Shown: positions 50,659 to 59,918, counted from the first letter of the stretch. The stretch: 64,000 nt of DNA from Alistipes sp. (GCA_017937765.1 JAGBCY010000027.1:1-64000), one strand, 5' to 3'. Program-made: numbers and translations. Notes: generated from the letters alone by a model not told the origin.

Positions 50659-52677
50659 ATGCAAGAACAACCCAAGACATCGCTTCCCGAGAACGCCTAT
50701 CGCGAGCTCGCAAAGGGTGAGGAGTATCAGCCTGTTATGGGTCCGCAGGAGTCGCCTGTGGAGGTGACACCTTACTCCGTTACCTTAGGTATCCTTATGG
50801 CTGTGCTATTCTCAGCTGCAGCTGCCTACCTCGGCCTCAAGGTCGGTCAGGTATTCGAGGCAGCCATTCCCATCGCCATCATTGCCGTAGGCCTCGGCCA
50901 GATGCGTGGCAAGAAGAATATGCTTGGCCAGAACGTCATCATCCAGTCTATCGGCGCATCGTCGGGCGTTATCGTGGCGGGTGCAATCTTTACGCTCCCT
51001 GCGCTCTATATTCTCGGTCTCGATGCACAGTTCTATCAGGTGTTCCTATCATCGCTCTTGGGCGGTGTGTTGGGCATCGTGCTCCTAATTCCGTTCCGCA
51101 AGTACTTTGTTAAGGAGATGCACGGTAAGTACCCATTCCCCGAGGCTACGGCTACCACCGAGGTGCTCGTGTCTGGCGAGAAGGGTGGCTCGGAGGCTAA
51201 GATCCTCGTGGCCGCAGGTCTTATCGGTGGTCTCTACGACTTCGTGGTGTCGACCTTCGGTGCGTGGGTGTCGTCGCTCTCGACCTCGATGTGGGGCTGG
51301 GGTAAGGCTTTGGCCGCAAACTTCAAACTCACCTTCGGCCTTAATACTTCGGCTGCGGTGCTCGGTCTCGGTTATATCATCGGTCTGAAGTATGCTCTTA
51401 TCATTGCTGCGGGCTCAGCCCTCGTGTGGTTCTTTATTGTGCCCCTCGTAGGCTCGTTGGAGGGTGCGCTCAATGCCAGCGAGACGATCGCGCTGCTGGG
51501 TATCACCGACGCTAAGCTTCTCGCAGAGCCATCGCTTATCTTCACGCCCGAGAACCTCTATACCTACATTGGCCGTCCCATCGGTATCGGTGGCATCGCT
51601 ATGGCGGGTCTTATCGGTATCGTGCGTCAGGCAGGCATCATCAAGAGTGCACTGTCGCTTGCTAAGAATGAGTTTGGCGGTAAGAAGACTGCAACGTCGG
51701 AGCCACGTACTGGTCAGGATATCCGTATGAAGACTATCCTCTCGGTGCTTATCGCAGCTTTGGTGGCTACGCTTGTCTTCTTCCAGTTTGGTGTCTTGCA
51801 CAACTGGACACAGACCATCGTGGCTCTTGCCATTGTCTTTGTCATCGCCTTCCTCTTCACCACCGTTGCGGCAAATGCTATCGCAATCGTGGGCTCGAAC
51901 CCCGTGTCGGGTATGACGCTTATGACCTTGATTCTCTCGTCGTTGGTTCTCGTATCTATCGGTCTTGAGGGTAAAAGCGGTATGGTTGCGGCGTTGGTTA
52001 TCGGTGGCGTTGTATGTACTGCGTTGTCGATGGCTGGTGGATTCATCACCGACCTTAAGATCGGCTACTGGCTCGGCACAACACCCCGCAAGCAGCAGAC
52101 TTGGAAGTTTGTCGGTACGTTCGTTTCGGCAGCTACCGTTGCAGGCGTTATGATCATTATGAACGAGACCTACGGCTTCACTGCAGAGGCTGCTCAGGCT
52201 CTGGGTCATAACGAGCCCCTCATTGCGCCCCAGGCAAATGCTATGGCAGCAGTGATCCAGCCCCTGATGATGGATGGCGTTACGCCGTGGTTGCTCTACG
52301 GCATCGGCGCAGGTTTGATCCTTGTGCTTACGCTTATCGGCGTCCCCGCTCTGCCCTTCGCCCTCGGTATGTTTATCCCTATGAGCCTCAATGCTCCGCT
52401 CGTTGTGGGTGGCTTGGTATCGTGGGCTGTTAACCGTCATAAGAACCCCGCACAGGCTAAGGCAAACAACAACCGCGGTACACTCATCGCCTCGGGCTTC
52501 ATCGCCGGTGGTGCGCTGATGGGCGTTGTGAGCGCGATCATTGCCTTCACGGGTGCTGACTGGATGCTCACCGAGTGGTCTAAGTCGATGGGTGCAGTAT
52601 ACTTGGGCATCGTTGCCTACGTAGCACTTATCGCCTACTTTATCTGGCACTCGCGTCGTGCTAAGATTGAGGAGTAG
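50659..52677 (+). CDS. OPT-family oligopeptide transporter
   Basis: A 672-aa integral membrane protein with about 14-16 helices. OPT features include TPYSVTLGILMAVLFSAAAAYLGLKVGQVFEAAIPIAI at the start, MHGKYPFPEATATTEVLVSGEKGG (residues about 154-177), VGSNPVSGMTLMTLI and a C-terminal LPFALGMFIPMSLNAPLVVGGLVSW. Members import oligopeptides or metal-chelate compounds with protons. Peptidase T follows 39 nt downstream on the same strand, so uptake and hydrolysis of small peptides are likely coupled. Expressed from its own promoter with a structured leader. Confidence 0.94.
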   Translation: MQEQPKTSLPENAYRELAKGEEYQPVMGPQESPVEVTPYSVTLGILMAVLFSAAAAYLGLKVGQVFEAAIPIAIIAVGLGQMRGKKNMLGQNVIIQSIGASSGVIVAGAIFTLPALYILGLDAQFYQVFLSSLLGGVLGIVLLIPFRKYFVKEMHGKYPFPEATATTEVLVSGEKGGSEAKILVAAGLIGGLYDFVVSTFGAWVSSLSTSMWGWGKALAANFKLTFGLNTSAAVLGLGYIIGLKYALIIAAGSALVWFFIVPLVGSLEGALNASETIALLGITDAKLLAEPSLIFTPENLYTYIGRPIGIGGIAMAGLIGIVRQAGIIKSALSLAKNEFGGKKTATSEPRTGQDIRMKTILSVLIAALVATLVFFQFGVLHNWTQTIVALAIVFVIAFLFTTVAANAIAIVGSNPVSGMTLMTLILSSLVLVSIGLEGKSGMVAALVIGGVVCTALSMAGGFITDLKIGYWLGTTPRKQQTWKFVGTFVSAATVAGVMIIMNETYGFTAEAAQALGHNEPLIAPQANAMAAVIQPLMMDGVTPWLLYGIGAGLILVLTLIGVPALPFALGMFIPMSLNAPLVVGGLVSWAVNRHKNPAQAKANNNRGTLIASGFIAGGALMGVVSAIIAFTGADWMLTEWSKSMGAVYLGIVAYVALIAYFIWHSRRAKIEE

Positions 52678-52716
52678 GGTGTGATTATTCGTTAAAAACT
52701 AAACGCTATATACACT

Positions 52717-53934
52717 ATGGATTTAAAAGAACGCTTTTTGAAATATGTTGCATTCGACACGCAGTCGGATGAGACGAGCACGTCGTTCCCCTCGACGGAT
52801 AAGCAGCTCACGCTTCTTAAGCACCTCAAGGAGGAGCTCGAGGCTATCGGCCTCGTGGAGGTGACAATGGATGAGTATGGCTACGTTATGGCCTCGCTGC
52901 CCGCAACTAAGGGCTACGAGAATGTTCCTACCATCGGCTTTATCTCGCACGTCGACACGGCTCCCGATATGAGCGGTGCAAACATCAAGCCCCACATCGT
53001 CGATAACTACGATGGTCGCGATATCCGCCTCGGTGGTGATGTATGGCTCCGCGTCGAGGAGTTCCCCGAGCTCTCGTTCTTCAAGGGTCATACACTGATC
53101 CACACCGACGGTACGACGCTTCTTGGTGCCGATGACAAGGCCGGCGTTGCGGAGATCGTCACCGCCATCGAGTGGCTCAAGGCTCACCCCGAGGTCCCGC
53201 ACGGCAAGATTCGTGTGGGTTTTACTCCCGACGAGGAGATCGGCCGCGGTGTCGACTACTTCGACGTCAAGCGTTTCGCTGCCGACTTTGCCTATACGAT
53301 GGATGGCGGTATGGAGGGCGAGCTCGAGTACGAGAACTTCAACGCCGCAGGTGCTAAGATTACCATCGCCGGCCGTAACGTCCATCCCGGTATGGCGAAG
53401 AATAAGATGATAAACGCCATCGACATCGCCTGCGAGCTCAACGCTCTGCTTCCGGCATCGGAGCGTCCTCAGCATACGGAACACTACGAGGGCTTCTTCC
53501 ACTGTGTGGGTATCAAGGGTACGGTCGAGGAGGCTGAGATTAGCTATATCATCCGCGACCACGACTCGGATAAGTTCGAGCACAAGAAGCAGCTTATGTG
53601 GGATGTCGTTAACTTCCTCCAGCGTAAGTATGGCGAGAAGGTACTGACGCTTGCTATGCGCGATCAGTACTACAATATGCGCAAGATGGTCGAGCCGCAT
53701 CCTCAGGTTATCGAGAAGGCACGCCGTGCAATGATCGAGGCCGGCGTTAAGCCTCAGGTTAAGCCCATCCGTGGTGGTACCGATGGCTCGCGTCTCTCGT
53801 TTATGGGACTCCCTTGCCCTAACCTCTTCACCGGCGGTATGAACTTCCACGGTCGTTATGAGTATGTCTCGCTTACGACGATGCAGAAGGCTACGAATAC
53901 AATTATTAACCTTGCACGCATCTGGGCGGAGTAG
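52717..53934 (+). CDS. pepT: Peptidase T (tripeptidase)
   Basis: A 405-aa M20B zinc aminopeptidase. Metal-ligand blocks are GFISHVDTAPD, LLGADDKAGVAEI, VGFTPDEEIGRGVDYFD and, at the C-terminus, RGGTDGSRLSFMGLPCPNLFTGGMNFHGRYEY. Start (DLKERFLKYVAFDTQSDE) and length are standard. It removes the N-terminal residue from tripeptides in the cytoplasm. The upstream OPT transporter suggests a peptide-utilisation pair. Confidence 0.97.
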   Translation: MDLKERFLKYVAFDTQSDETSTSFPSTDKQLTLLKHLKEELEAIGLVEVTMDEYGYVMASLPATKGYENVPTIGFISHVDTAPDMSGANIKPHIVDNYDGRDIRLGGDVWLRVEEFPELSFFKGHTLIHTDGTTLLGADDKAGVAEIVTAIEWLKAHPEVPHGKIRVGFTPDEEIGRGVDYFDVKRFAADFAYTMDGGMEGELEYENFNAAGAKITIAGRNVHPGMAKNKMINAIDIACELNALLPASERPQHTEHYEGFFHCVGIKGTVEEAEISYIIRDHDSDKFEHKKQLMWDVVNFLQRKYGEKVLTLAMRDQYYNMRKMVEPHPQVIEKARRAMIEAGVKPQVKPIRGGTDGSRLSFMGLPCPNLFTGGMNFHGRYEYVSLTTMQKATNTIINLARIWAE

Positions 53935-53940
53935 AGAACA

Positions 53941-54044
53941 ATGAGTAATGAGTAATGAGGAGTGAGTAATAAAGGTTTTTATTTTAACTAAAAATAAAAA
54001 TTCCACAACTACTCACTACTCACTCCTCGCTCCTCGCTCCTAAT
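53941..54044. repeat. Composite inverted repeat of microrepeat arrays between pepT and nadE
   Basis: The left side is ATGAGTA/ATGAGGAGTGAGTAA units, and the right side is ACTCACTACTCACTCCTCGCTCC units. GAGGAGTGAGT (53957-53967) pairs perfectly with ACTCACTCCTC (54018-54028). Inside, TTTTTATTTT (53976-53985) and AAAATAAAAA (53991-54000) form a 10-bp AT hairpin with a 5-nt loop. It may act as a terminator for pepT in either orientation. Confidence 0.75.
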
Positions 54045-54058
54045 TAAACTTTGAAGCT

Positions 54059-56002
54059 ATGAACAATCAATATGGATATGTGAGAGTTGCGGCGGCAGTG
54101 CCTCGCGTGCATATCGCCGATGCCCGACGCAATGCCGAGGGTGCTCTCAAGATTATGGAGGATGCCTTCAAGGAGGGTGTCGAGATTGTCGTTATGCCCG
54201 AGCTGTCGCTCGTTGGTTACACCTGTGGCGATATGGTCCTCCAGAATAAGCTCCTCACGGATGCTGAACGCTCGTTGGCGTGGCTTATGCAGGAGACTGC
54301 CGATATCCCGACGATAGGTATCGTTGGCCTTCCCGTAGTCTTTGCCGACCGCTTGTATAACTGTGCTGCAATCTTTGGTCAGGGTCAGCTTTGGGGTATC
54401 GTCCCCAAGTCGTACATCCCTAACTACGGCGAGTTCTCGGAGCTCCGCTGGTGGGTGTCGGGCTACGCCATCAAGGATCGTGTGATACGCTTTGCCGGTC
54501 AGGAGTGCCCCTTCGGTAGCGATCTTATGTTCGACCTCCACGGCGTGGAGTTTGGCGTTGAGATTTGCGAGGATATGTGGGTACCCGTGCCTCCTTCGTC
54601 GATGCAGGCGGTGCAGGGCGCGAAGCTGCTGTTCAACCTCTCGGCCTCGCCCGAGTCGGTATGTAAGCACGACTACCTCATCTCGCTCATCGCCGAGCAG
54701 TCGTCGCGCACGATGTCGGCCTATGTCTACGCCTCGTCGGGTCACGGTGAGTCGTCGTCGGATCTGGTCTTTGCGGGTAATGCTGTCATTGCGGAGCTTG
54801 GCCGTGTGCTGGGCGTAAGCGAGCGTTTCGTGCGTAACGATCGTATGGTCATCGCCGATATCGACGTCGAGTATATCTCTACACGCCGTACGGCACGTAA
54901 TACGTTCTACTACCCTGAGGCTCCCGAGATGCGCGTCGTCGAGGTTGAGGTTGATGACATCTGCTATCAGGGCGATGTCCGCCGCCATATCGAGCCCTTG
55001 TACTTCGTTCCTGAGAACGAGGCCGACCGTGCTATCCACTGCCGCGAGGTATTCGCTATCCAGAGCGCAGGTCTTGCCCAGCGTCTCGAGCACACCTCGT
55101 GCTCGAAGGCCGTTATCGGCATCTCGGGTGGCTTGGACTCTACGCTTGCACTCTTGGCCGTGTGCGACACGTTCGACCTCTTGGGTCTCGACCGTAAGGG
55201 TATCATCGGCGTTACGATGCCGGGCTTCGGCACCACGGACCGTACCTATCAGAATGCCCTCACGATGATCAAGGAGCTCGGCTGTACGCTCCGCGAGATA
55301 CCTATCACGGACGCCTGCACACAGCACTTCAAGGATATCGGCCTCGATGCTGCGGAGCGTTCTGTTGCCTATGAGAACTCTCAGGCTCGCGAGCGCACAC
55401 AGATCCTTATGGATGTTGCGAATATGTGTGGCGGTATGGTTATCGGTACGGGTGATATGAGTGAGCTCGCTCTTGGCTGGGCTACGTATAACGGCGACCA
55501 GATGTCGATGTACGGCATCAACTCGTCGGTGCCTAAGACGCTCGTTCGCTATATGGTCGAGTGGTACGCCGAAAACCGTGCCGAGGGTGCCCTGCGTGAG
55601 TCACTTTTGGATGTTGTCGCTACACCTGTCAGCCCCGAGCTTCTTCCCGCCGATGGCAATAATATTGCCCAGAAGACCGAGGATATCGTTGGTCCCTACG
55701 ACCTCCACGACTTCTTCCTCTACTGTACTCTACGTCGCCGCTATGCTCCGTCGAAGATCGCTATGCTGGCAACTATCGCCTTTGAGGGCGTACACGATAA
55801 GGCTGCAATCATCAAGTGGCTCAAGGTATTCTTCCGCCGCTTCTTTACCCAGCAGTTCAAACGCTCGGCTATGCCCGATGGCCCGAAGGTCGGTGCCGTT
55901 GGCCTCTCGCCACGTGGCGACCTGCATATGCCTTCGGACGCCCACGAGCGCGCTTGGTTGCAGGAGGTTGAGGATATGGAGAGGGAGCTCGACAGCCTTT
56001 AA
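54059..56002 (+). CDS. nadE: Glutamine-dependent NAD+ synthetase
   Basis: A 647-aa two-domain enzyme. The N-terminal nitrilase-type glutaminase domain has E48 (VMPELS), K117 (IVPKSYIP) and C170 (GVEICEDMW). The C-terminal NAD synthetase domain has the ATP loop IGISGGLDSTLALLAV near residues 353-368, GTGDMSELALGW and the downstream TNSS-type loop replaced by YGINSSVPK. It amidates nicotinic acid adenine dinucleotide to NAD+ using ammonia from glutamine. Length is normal. Downstream are two secreted DUF4923-like genes; no pathway link is evident. Confidence 0.96.
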   Translation: MNNQYGYVRVAAAVPRVHIADARRNAEGALKIMEDAFKEGVEIVVMPELSLVGYTCGDMVLQNKLLTDAERSLAWLMQETADIPTIGIVGLPVVFADRLYNCAAIFGQGQLWGIVPKSYIPNYGEFSELRWWVSGYAIKDRVIRFAGQECPFGSDLMFDLHGVEFGVEICEDMWVPVPPSSMQAVQGAKLLFNLSASPESVCKHDYLISLIAEQSSRTMSAYVYASSGHGESSSDLVFAGNAVIAELGRVLGVSERFVRNDRMVIADIDVEYISTRRTARNTFYYPEAPEMRVVEVEVDDICYQGDVRRHIEPLYFVPENEADRAIHCREVFAIQSAGLAQRLEHTSCSKAVIGISGGLDSTLALLAVCDTFDLLGLDRKGIIGVTMPGFGTTDRTYQNALTMIKELGCTLREIPITDACTQHFKDIGLDAAERSVAYENSQARERTQILMDVANMCGGMVIGTGDMSELALGWATYNGDQMSMYGINSSVPKTLVRYMVEWYAENRAEGALRESLLDVVATPVSPELLPADGNNIAQKTEDIVGPYDLHDFFLYCTLRRRYAPSKIAMLATIAFEGVHDKAAIIKWLKVFFRRFFTQQFKRSAMPDGPKVGAVGLSPRGDLHMPSDAHERAWLQEVEDMERELDSL

Positions 56003-56069
56003 TCGTGGCAGACTCCCTGTGCGCTATAATTGATGATTATTGTATTTTAAACGCTTATAAATTAAGGTT

Positions 56070-56666
56070 ATGAAACGAATTATCATACTCTGCGTTGTGT
56101 TGTTCGCAACGGCAGCTAACGCCTCGGCCCAGTCGTGGTTGGACGCGCTCAAGGGTGCTGCTACGGAGCTTGTCGATGAGGTTACGGGTGGTAAGGCTAC
56201 CGAGGCTCTATTGCCGGGTAAGTGGAGCTATGCGGCTCCTGCCGTGCGCCTTGTTAGCGACGATCTTATCGCCTCGACACTCTCATCGTCGGTGACCGCA
56301 CCTATCGAGCAGAAGCTCCAGAAGGCCTACGACTACGCCGGTATCAAGGCTGGAAGTTGTACCTTCACGTTCAATACCGACGGTAGTTTTACGGCCGTGC
56401 TTGGCAAGAAGACGCTTGCGGGAACGTATGTCTATGCCTCTGATACACACGCTATTGAGCTTAAGTTTACGTCGACGCTCCTCAACCTCGGCTCTATGCG
56501 CGGCTATGCCTACCTCGATGGCGAGAACTTGGAGCTTGTCTTCGACTGCACAAAGCTCTTTAACTTCCTCACAAAGCTCGGCTCTAAGGTGTCGCTCCTT
56601 AGCCCCATCACGCAGCTTGTGGAGACCTACGACGGTATGATGCTCGGTTTTGGTTTTAATAAGTAA
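56070..56666 (+). CDS. DUF4923-like secreted protein A
   Basis: A 198-aa protein with a signal peptide (1-20, ending NASAQ) and the pattern of DUF4923: a short helical segment (SWLDALKGAATELVDEV), LLPGKWSYAAPAVRL, then a beta-rich domain (CTFTFNTDGSFTAVLGKKTLAGTYVY) resembling a lipocalin-like sheet. The function of this Bacteroidales family is unknown. The next gene, 10 nt away, encodes a diverged paralogue. Assignment by recall of the family pattern. Confidence 0.82.
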   Translation: MKRIIILCVVLFATAANASAQSWLDALKGAATELVDEVTGGKATEALLPGKWSYAAPAVRLVSDDLIASTLSSSVTAPIEQKLQKAYDYAGIKAGSCTFTFNTDGSFTAVLGKKTLAGTYVYASDTHAIELKFTSTLLNLGSMRGYAYLDGENLELVFDCTKLFNFLTKLGSKVSLLSPITQLVETYDGMMLGFGFNK

Positions 56667-56676
56667 ACGTCTATCT

Positions 56677-57315
56677 ATGAAACGATTAACTATTATCGCT
56701 GTGCTCTTGGTGGCGGCTCTTGTGGGGCTGCCTGCCGAGGCATCGGCGCAGTTTGACCTCTCGCGTGCCCTCGGCGCGTTCCTCGGTGAGCCGGAGGATC
56801 CCAATGCCGAGCCGCAACCTACGCCTTACGACCTCCTTCGTGAGAATGCTCCGCAGCCCTCGAAGCTCACGGGTGTATGGCTCTACGATGCTATGGCTCT
56901 GGAGATGCTCGCTGTAAATCCGCTTGCCGAGGCTGCTCTAAAGCAGATGGAGGGCTACCTCCAGGCCGAGCTCCGCGGTGCTGGCATAGGCCCTGGCTAC
57001 TTCGGCCTCACGTTGCGCCGCAATGGTGTTGCGTTTCTGAGCCACGAGGATCTGGTCTTTGAGGGTCGCTATATATATAAGGTAGAGGATGCCTCGGTGC
57101 GTGTCGAGGCTACTATCGAAGGTGTTAGCCTCTCAATTGGCGGCTACGTCAAGATGATGAAGGGTGCGCTTGTACTCCTTCTCGATGCCAAGGATATCGT
57201 TGCTGCTACGCTCAAGCTCTACCCCGAGTACGCTGCGGACCCAACGGTTGCGACGGCACAGGGTATGCTTCGTAGTATTGAGGGTGTCTACTTAGGTCTG
57301 AAGTTTAGGAGATAG
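56677..57315 (+). CDS. DUF4923-like secreted protein B
   Basis: A 212-aa protein taken from the ATG giving MKRLTIIAVLLV, which begins the signal peptide (1-24, ending EASAQ). The in-frame ATG nine codons earlier lies within the previous gene. It is paralogous to protein A: KLTGVWLYDAMALEML against LLPGKWSYAAPAVRLV, and FGLTLRRNGVAFLSHEDLVFEGRYIYKVED against CTFTFNTDGSFTAVLGKKTLAGTYVYASD, both ending in GLKF/GFGF-like strands. It carries an extra Pro-rich stretch near residues 35-60. Function unknown. A hairpin terminator follows. Confidence 0.78.
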   Translation: MKRLTIIAVLLVAALVGLPAEASAQFDLSRALGAFLGEPEDPNAEPQPTPYDLLRENAPQPSKLTGVWLYDAMALEMLAVNPLAEAALKQMEGYLQAELRGAGIGPGYFGLTLRRNGVAFLSHEDLVFEGRYIYKVEDASVRVEATIEGVSLSIGGYVKMMKGALVLLLDAKDIVAATLKLYPEYAADPTVATAQGMLRSIEGVYLGLKFRR

Positions 57316-57342
57316 GGCATTGCTGCCGACTATGTAAAACAG

Positions 57343-57371
57343 ATGCTGGAGTCCTTCTGGGGCTCCAGCAT
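57343..57371. terminator. Hairpin terminator between the DUF4923 genes and ispD
   Basis: ATGCTGGAG (57343-57351) and CTCCAGCAT (57363-57371) form a perfect 9-bp stem with an 11-nt loop, followed by a T-rich stretch. It lies between convergent transcripts. Confidence 0.75.
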
Positions 57372-57485
57372 TGTTATTCTTGGGTGTCTGATAGTATGGG
57401 AAGAGTATTTCCTAAATGTCAGTCTATAGGCGAAACCACTATGACGCTACCTATACCAACATTGTTAATTATCTATTACTCACCA

Positions 57486-58163
57486 CTAATTATTTGGCTG
57501 GCTAAGCCACCATTCGGCCCACGCCATATCCTCTGGCGTCGTGAGCTTTAGGTTCGACCTCTCGCCCTCGACAAGCGCGATACGTCCGCCTGCCATCTCT
57601 ACAACCGAGGCATCGTCCGTAAATCGTGGGTCGTAGGGTAGCGCGTAGGCGCGGCGCAATAGCTCGGCACGAAATACCTGTGGTGTCTGCACGGCACGAA
57701 GCTCGCTGCGCGGCACAATGAACGACTCCTCGCCCTCCACGCGACGAATGCTATCCGTTACATTCACTACGGGGATGACGGCATCGTGCTCGTCGGCTGC
57801 AAGCACAGTGCGCAGGATTAACTTCTTCGATACCAGTGCCCTTACGCCATCGTGCACGGCGATGAACTCCACCTCCGACGATAGTGCCTCGATACCTCGC
57901 TTTACGGAGTCGAAACGCTCCTTGCCTCCCGCCACACACTTGTGTACCGCAACGTCGAAGCGTGCCACAAGGCTACGCCATAACTCGATGTGCTCCGCGG
58001 GAAGTACGACGACAATCTCCGCGCCGGGCAGCACCTCGGCAAAGGTGTTTATCGTGCGTGCAACGACGGGCTCGTTACCGAGTATCATAAACTGCTTGGG
58101 TAGCGACGATTGCATACGCCGCCCCGAGCCTCCTGCTACGATTATTATTCCTCGCTTCGCCAT
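57486..58163 (-). CDS. ispD: 2-C-methyl-D-erythritol 4-phosphate cytidylyltransferase
   Basis: A 225-aa enzyme starting at the ATG for MAKRGIIIVAGGSGRRM; the longer frame upstream would run through the preceding gene. Signatures are the CTP loop VAGGSGRRMQSSLPKQFM, EFIAVHDGVRALVS and FTDDASVVEMAGGRIALVEGERSNLKLTTPEDM. It activates methylerythritol phosphate with CTP in non-mevalonate isoprenoid synthesis. The start overlaps the upstream flavoprotein gene by 19 nt, so the two are coupled in translation. Microrepeats flank its stop codon. Confidence 0.96.
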   Translation of the reverse strand: MAKRGIIIVAGGSGRRMQSSLPKQFMILGNEPVVARTINTFAEVLPGAEIVVVLPAEHIELWRSLVARFDVAVHKCVAGGKERFDSVKRGIEALSSEVEFIAVHDGVRALVSKKLILRTVLAADEHDAVIPVVNVTDSIRRVEGEESFIVPRSELRAVQTPQVFRAELLRRAYALPYDPRFTDDASVVEMAGGRIALVEGERSNLKLTTPEDMAWAEWWLSQPNN

Positions 58164-58573
58164 ATCAGTTTTGTTCCAAATCCTAAGGTGTTGTCGGTAA
58201 GTTTGAGCATCGTGGGACGTACCATCCAAAGTGTCAGTGGTGCCACGGCTGCATAGGGGAATCGCTTGATATATACACTCTTAGCCTCGCTATCGCCAGC
58301 CTCGGCAACGCCCTCGACCTGTAAACCCTCGACACGTCCCACTACGCGCGTTTCGAGTACGATTGATAGTGCCACGCGACCATCGCGAGCCATCTCGCTA
58401 CCGTGGCGAGTTGTGGTGTCGGAGGTGAATACGAAGATATTGCGCTTGGGGTCGTAGGCGTAGAAGCAGTTTGCCACGTAGGGCACGCCGCTTTCTCCCA
58501 CGGTTGCTACGGTGAGCACGTGGTGCTTGGCTATAAATTTAGCGAAACGCTTATCTATTAAGGTGTTACTCAT
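58145..58573 (-). CDS. Pyridoxamine 5'-phosphate oxidase-like flavoprotein
   Basis: A 142-aa split-barrel protein (RFAKFIAKHHVLTVATVGESGVPYVANCFYAYDPKRNIFVFTSDTTTRHGSEM...GRVEGLQVEGVAEAG), the fold of the PNPOx/YhbP-like FMN or heme/F420-binding family. No motif fixes the cofactor. It is single-domain and cytoplasmic. It lies between the M23 peptidase (1-nt gap) and ispD (overlap) in a tight operon whose members have no obvious shared pathway. Confidence 0.87.
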   Translation of the reverse strand: MSNTLIDKRFAKFIAKHHVLTVATVGESGVPYVANCFYAYDPKRNIFVFTSDTTTRHGSEMARDGRVALSIVLETRVVGRVEGLQVEGVAEAGDSEAKSVYIKRFPYAAVAPLTLWMVRPTMLKLTDNTLGFGTKLIWRSEE

Positions 58574-58574
58574 T

Positions 58575-59918
58575 CTATTTTGCTTCGTTTTGAGTCTCTG
58601 CCGCGGGTGTGGCCTCTGTCGCGGGCTCAGCCTTTACGGGTAATATATCCTCCTCCGAGATAGGTGTGAAGCCATCGGTTTTACCCTCAAGCTCGGCAAT
58701 CACGCGGTCGCGTACCGCCTCGAAGCGTGCGCGGTGCTCCTCCGAGATAGGCTCGGCAGGCTCCTGCGGTACCTTAAGCGGGTCGATGGCCGTGCCGTTC
58801 TTCCAGATGCGGTAGTCCAGATGCGGACCTGTTGATGTTCCCGTCGAGCCGACGTAACCGATGAGCTGGCCCTGTGATACGCGAGTACCTACGCGGATGC
58901 CCTTAGCAAAGCCCTTAAGGTGGAGATATCCCGTTACGATGCTTCCTGCGTGCTGAATCTTGATGGTGTTACCGCCGCCACCGCCCCAGCCGGCGAAGAT
59001 GACTACGCCATCTGCCACGGAGTGTACGTGAGTGCCCGAGGGTGCTGCGTAGTCGACACCGTGGTGCGGACGATAGACCTTGTGCACGGGGTGGAGACGC
59101 GAGTTCGAGAACTTCGAGCTAATGCGTGTATATTTCAACGGAGCCTTCAACAGTTGCTTGCGTAGCGACTCGCCGTTAGCCTCCCAGTAGCGGAGCTTGC
59201 CCTCCTCCTGAGCGTAGGGGATGGCGTAGTAGGTCTTACCTCCGTGGTTGAACTCTGCACCCCAGATGCGGCCGATGCCAACTGACTGATCGTCAACAAA
59301 CTTCTCGTCGTAGATCACCGTGAATGAGTCGCCCGCCTGAATACCGAAGAAGTCGACGGTCCACTGATATATATCCTCGAACTCGGCAGCAAGGGCGTAG
59401 GGTAGATTCTGCTCCATAATAACACCCCAAAGCGACGAGTTGATCACCGCCTCGCGACGCTGACGTACCACGGTCACGGGACGCTCGCCGAGGCTTACGC
59501 TTACGGAGTCGCCAACGAAGCCAAAGACCACGTAATCAATGGCATTGCGATGATATACCACATAGTCCACAACGTCGCGCTCACCGAGCGAGTCGACCTC
59601 GTGGCGTGTGAACGTTGTATAGGCATTGTCGGCGCGAATCTGGCGTAAGGGGAATACCTCCATCGCAGCCCTATCTAAGCGGTCAACCATCACGGCCGAG
59701 ATACCTCGGCGGCCGAGGATTCCGCCTACGGTCTCGCCGAGGCGTACGGTGTCGTTTTCGATGGTGTAGCCCTCTATGTCAATGCCATAGAGCAACTCGG
59801 GCTCGGGCTCTGCGATAGGTTCTGGGGTCGTGTTGCTCGTATTGTCGGTCGAGCTGCCGCCACACGCCACCATCACAAGCACTACGAGGAGTGTGGTTAT
59901 TCGAGTTAATAATTTCAT
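58575..59918 (-). CDS. M23-family metallopeptidase lipoprotein
   Basis: A 447-aa protein from the ATG giving MKLLTRITTLLVV. The upstream in-frame ATG lies within the promoter. A lipobox-like VMVAC (Cys18) predicts lipidation. After an N-terminal region with OapA/LysM-like character (about 40-270), the M23 domain spans about 275-400: HGVDYAAPSGTHVHSVADG (H-x3-D), GYLHLKGFAKGIRVG, then GPHLDYRIWKNG. The usual HxH here reads HLD, so the third zinc ligand would be Asp. Proteins of this kind cut peptidoglycan cross-links or regulate amidases. The C-terminus is acidic and low complexity. First gene of an operon with ispD. Confidence 0.9.
   Translation of the reverse strand: MKLLTRITTLLVVLVMVACGGSSTDNTSNTTPEPIAEPEPELLYGIDIEGYTIENDTVRLGETVGGILGRRGISAVMVDRLDRAAMEVFPLRQIRADNAYTTFTRHEVDSLGERDVVDYVVYHRNAIDYVVFGFVGDSVSVSLGERPVTVVRQRREAVINSSLWGVIMEQNLPYALAAEFEDIYQWTVDFFGIQAGDSFTVIYDEKFVDDQSVGIGRIWGAEFNHGGKTYYAIPYAQEEGKLRYWEANGESLRKQLLKAPLKYTRISSKFSNSRLHPVHKVYRPHHGVDYAAPSGTHVHSVADGVVIFAGWGGGGGNTIKIQHAGSIVTGYLHLKGFAKGIRVGTRVSQGQLIGYVGSTGTSTGPHLDYRIWKNGTAIDPLKVPQEPAEPISEEHRARFEAVRDRVIAELEGKTDGFTPISEEDILPVKAEPATEATPAAETQNEAK

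Noticed and set aside
51415..52650. Minus-strand frame of 411 codons opposite the OPT transporter
   Set aside because: Its composition (Asp/His/Arg/Asn-rich) is the complement of hydrophobic membrane-helix codons, so it is an artefact.
52723..55327. Two minus-strand frames of 427 codons each opposite pepT and nadE
   Set aside because: Both lie opposite highly conserved enzymes, have no promoter and show no recognisable protein features.
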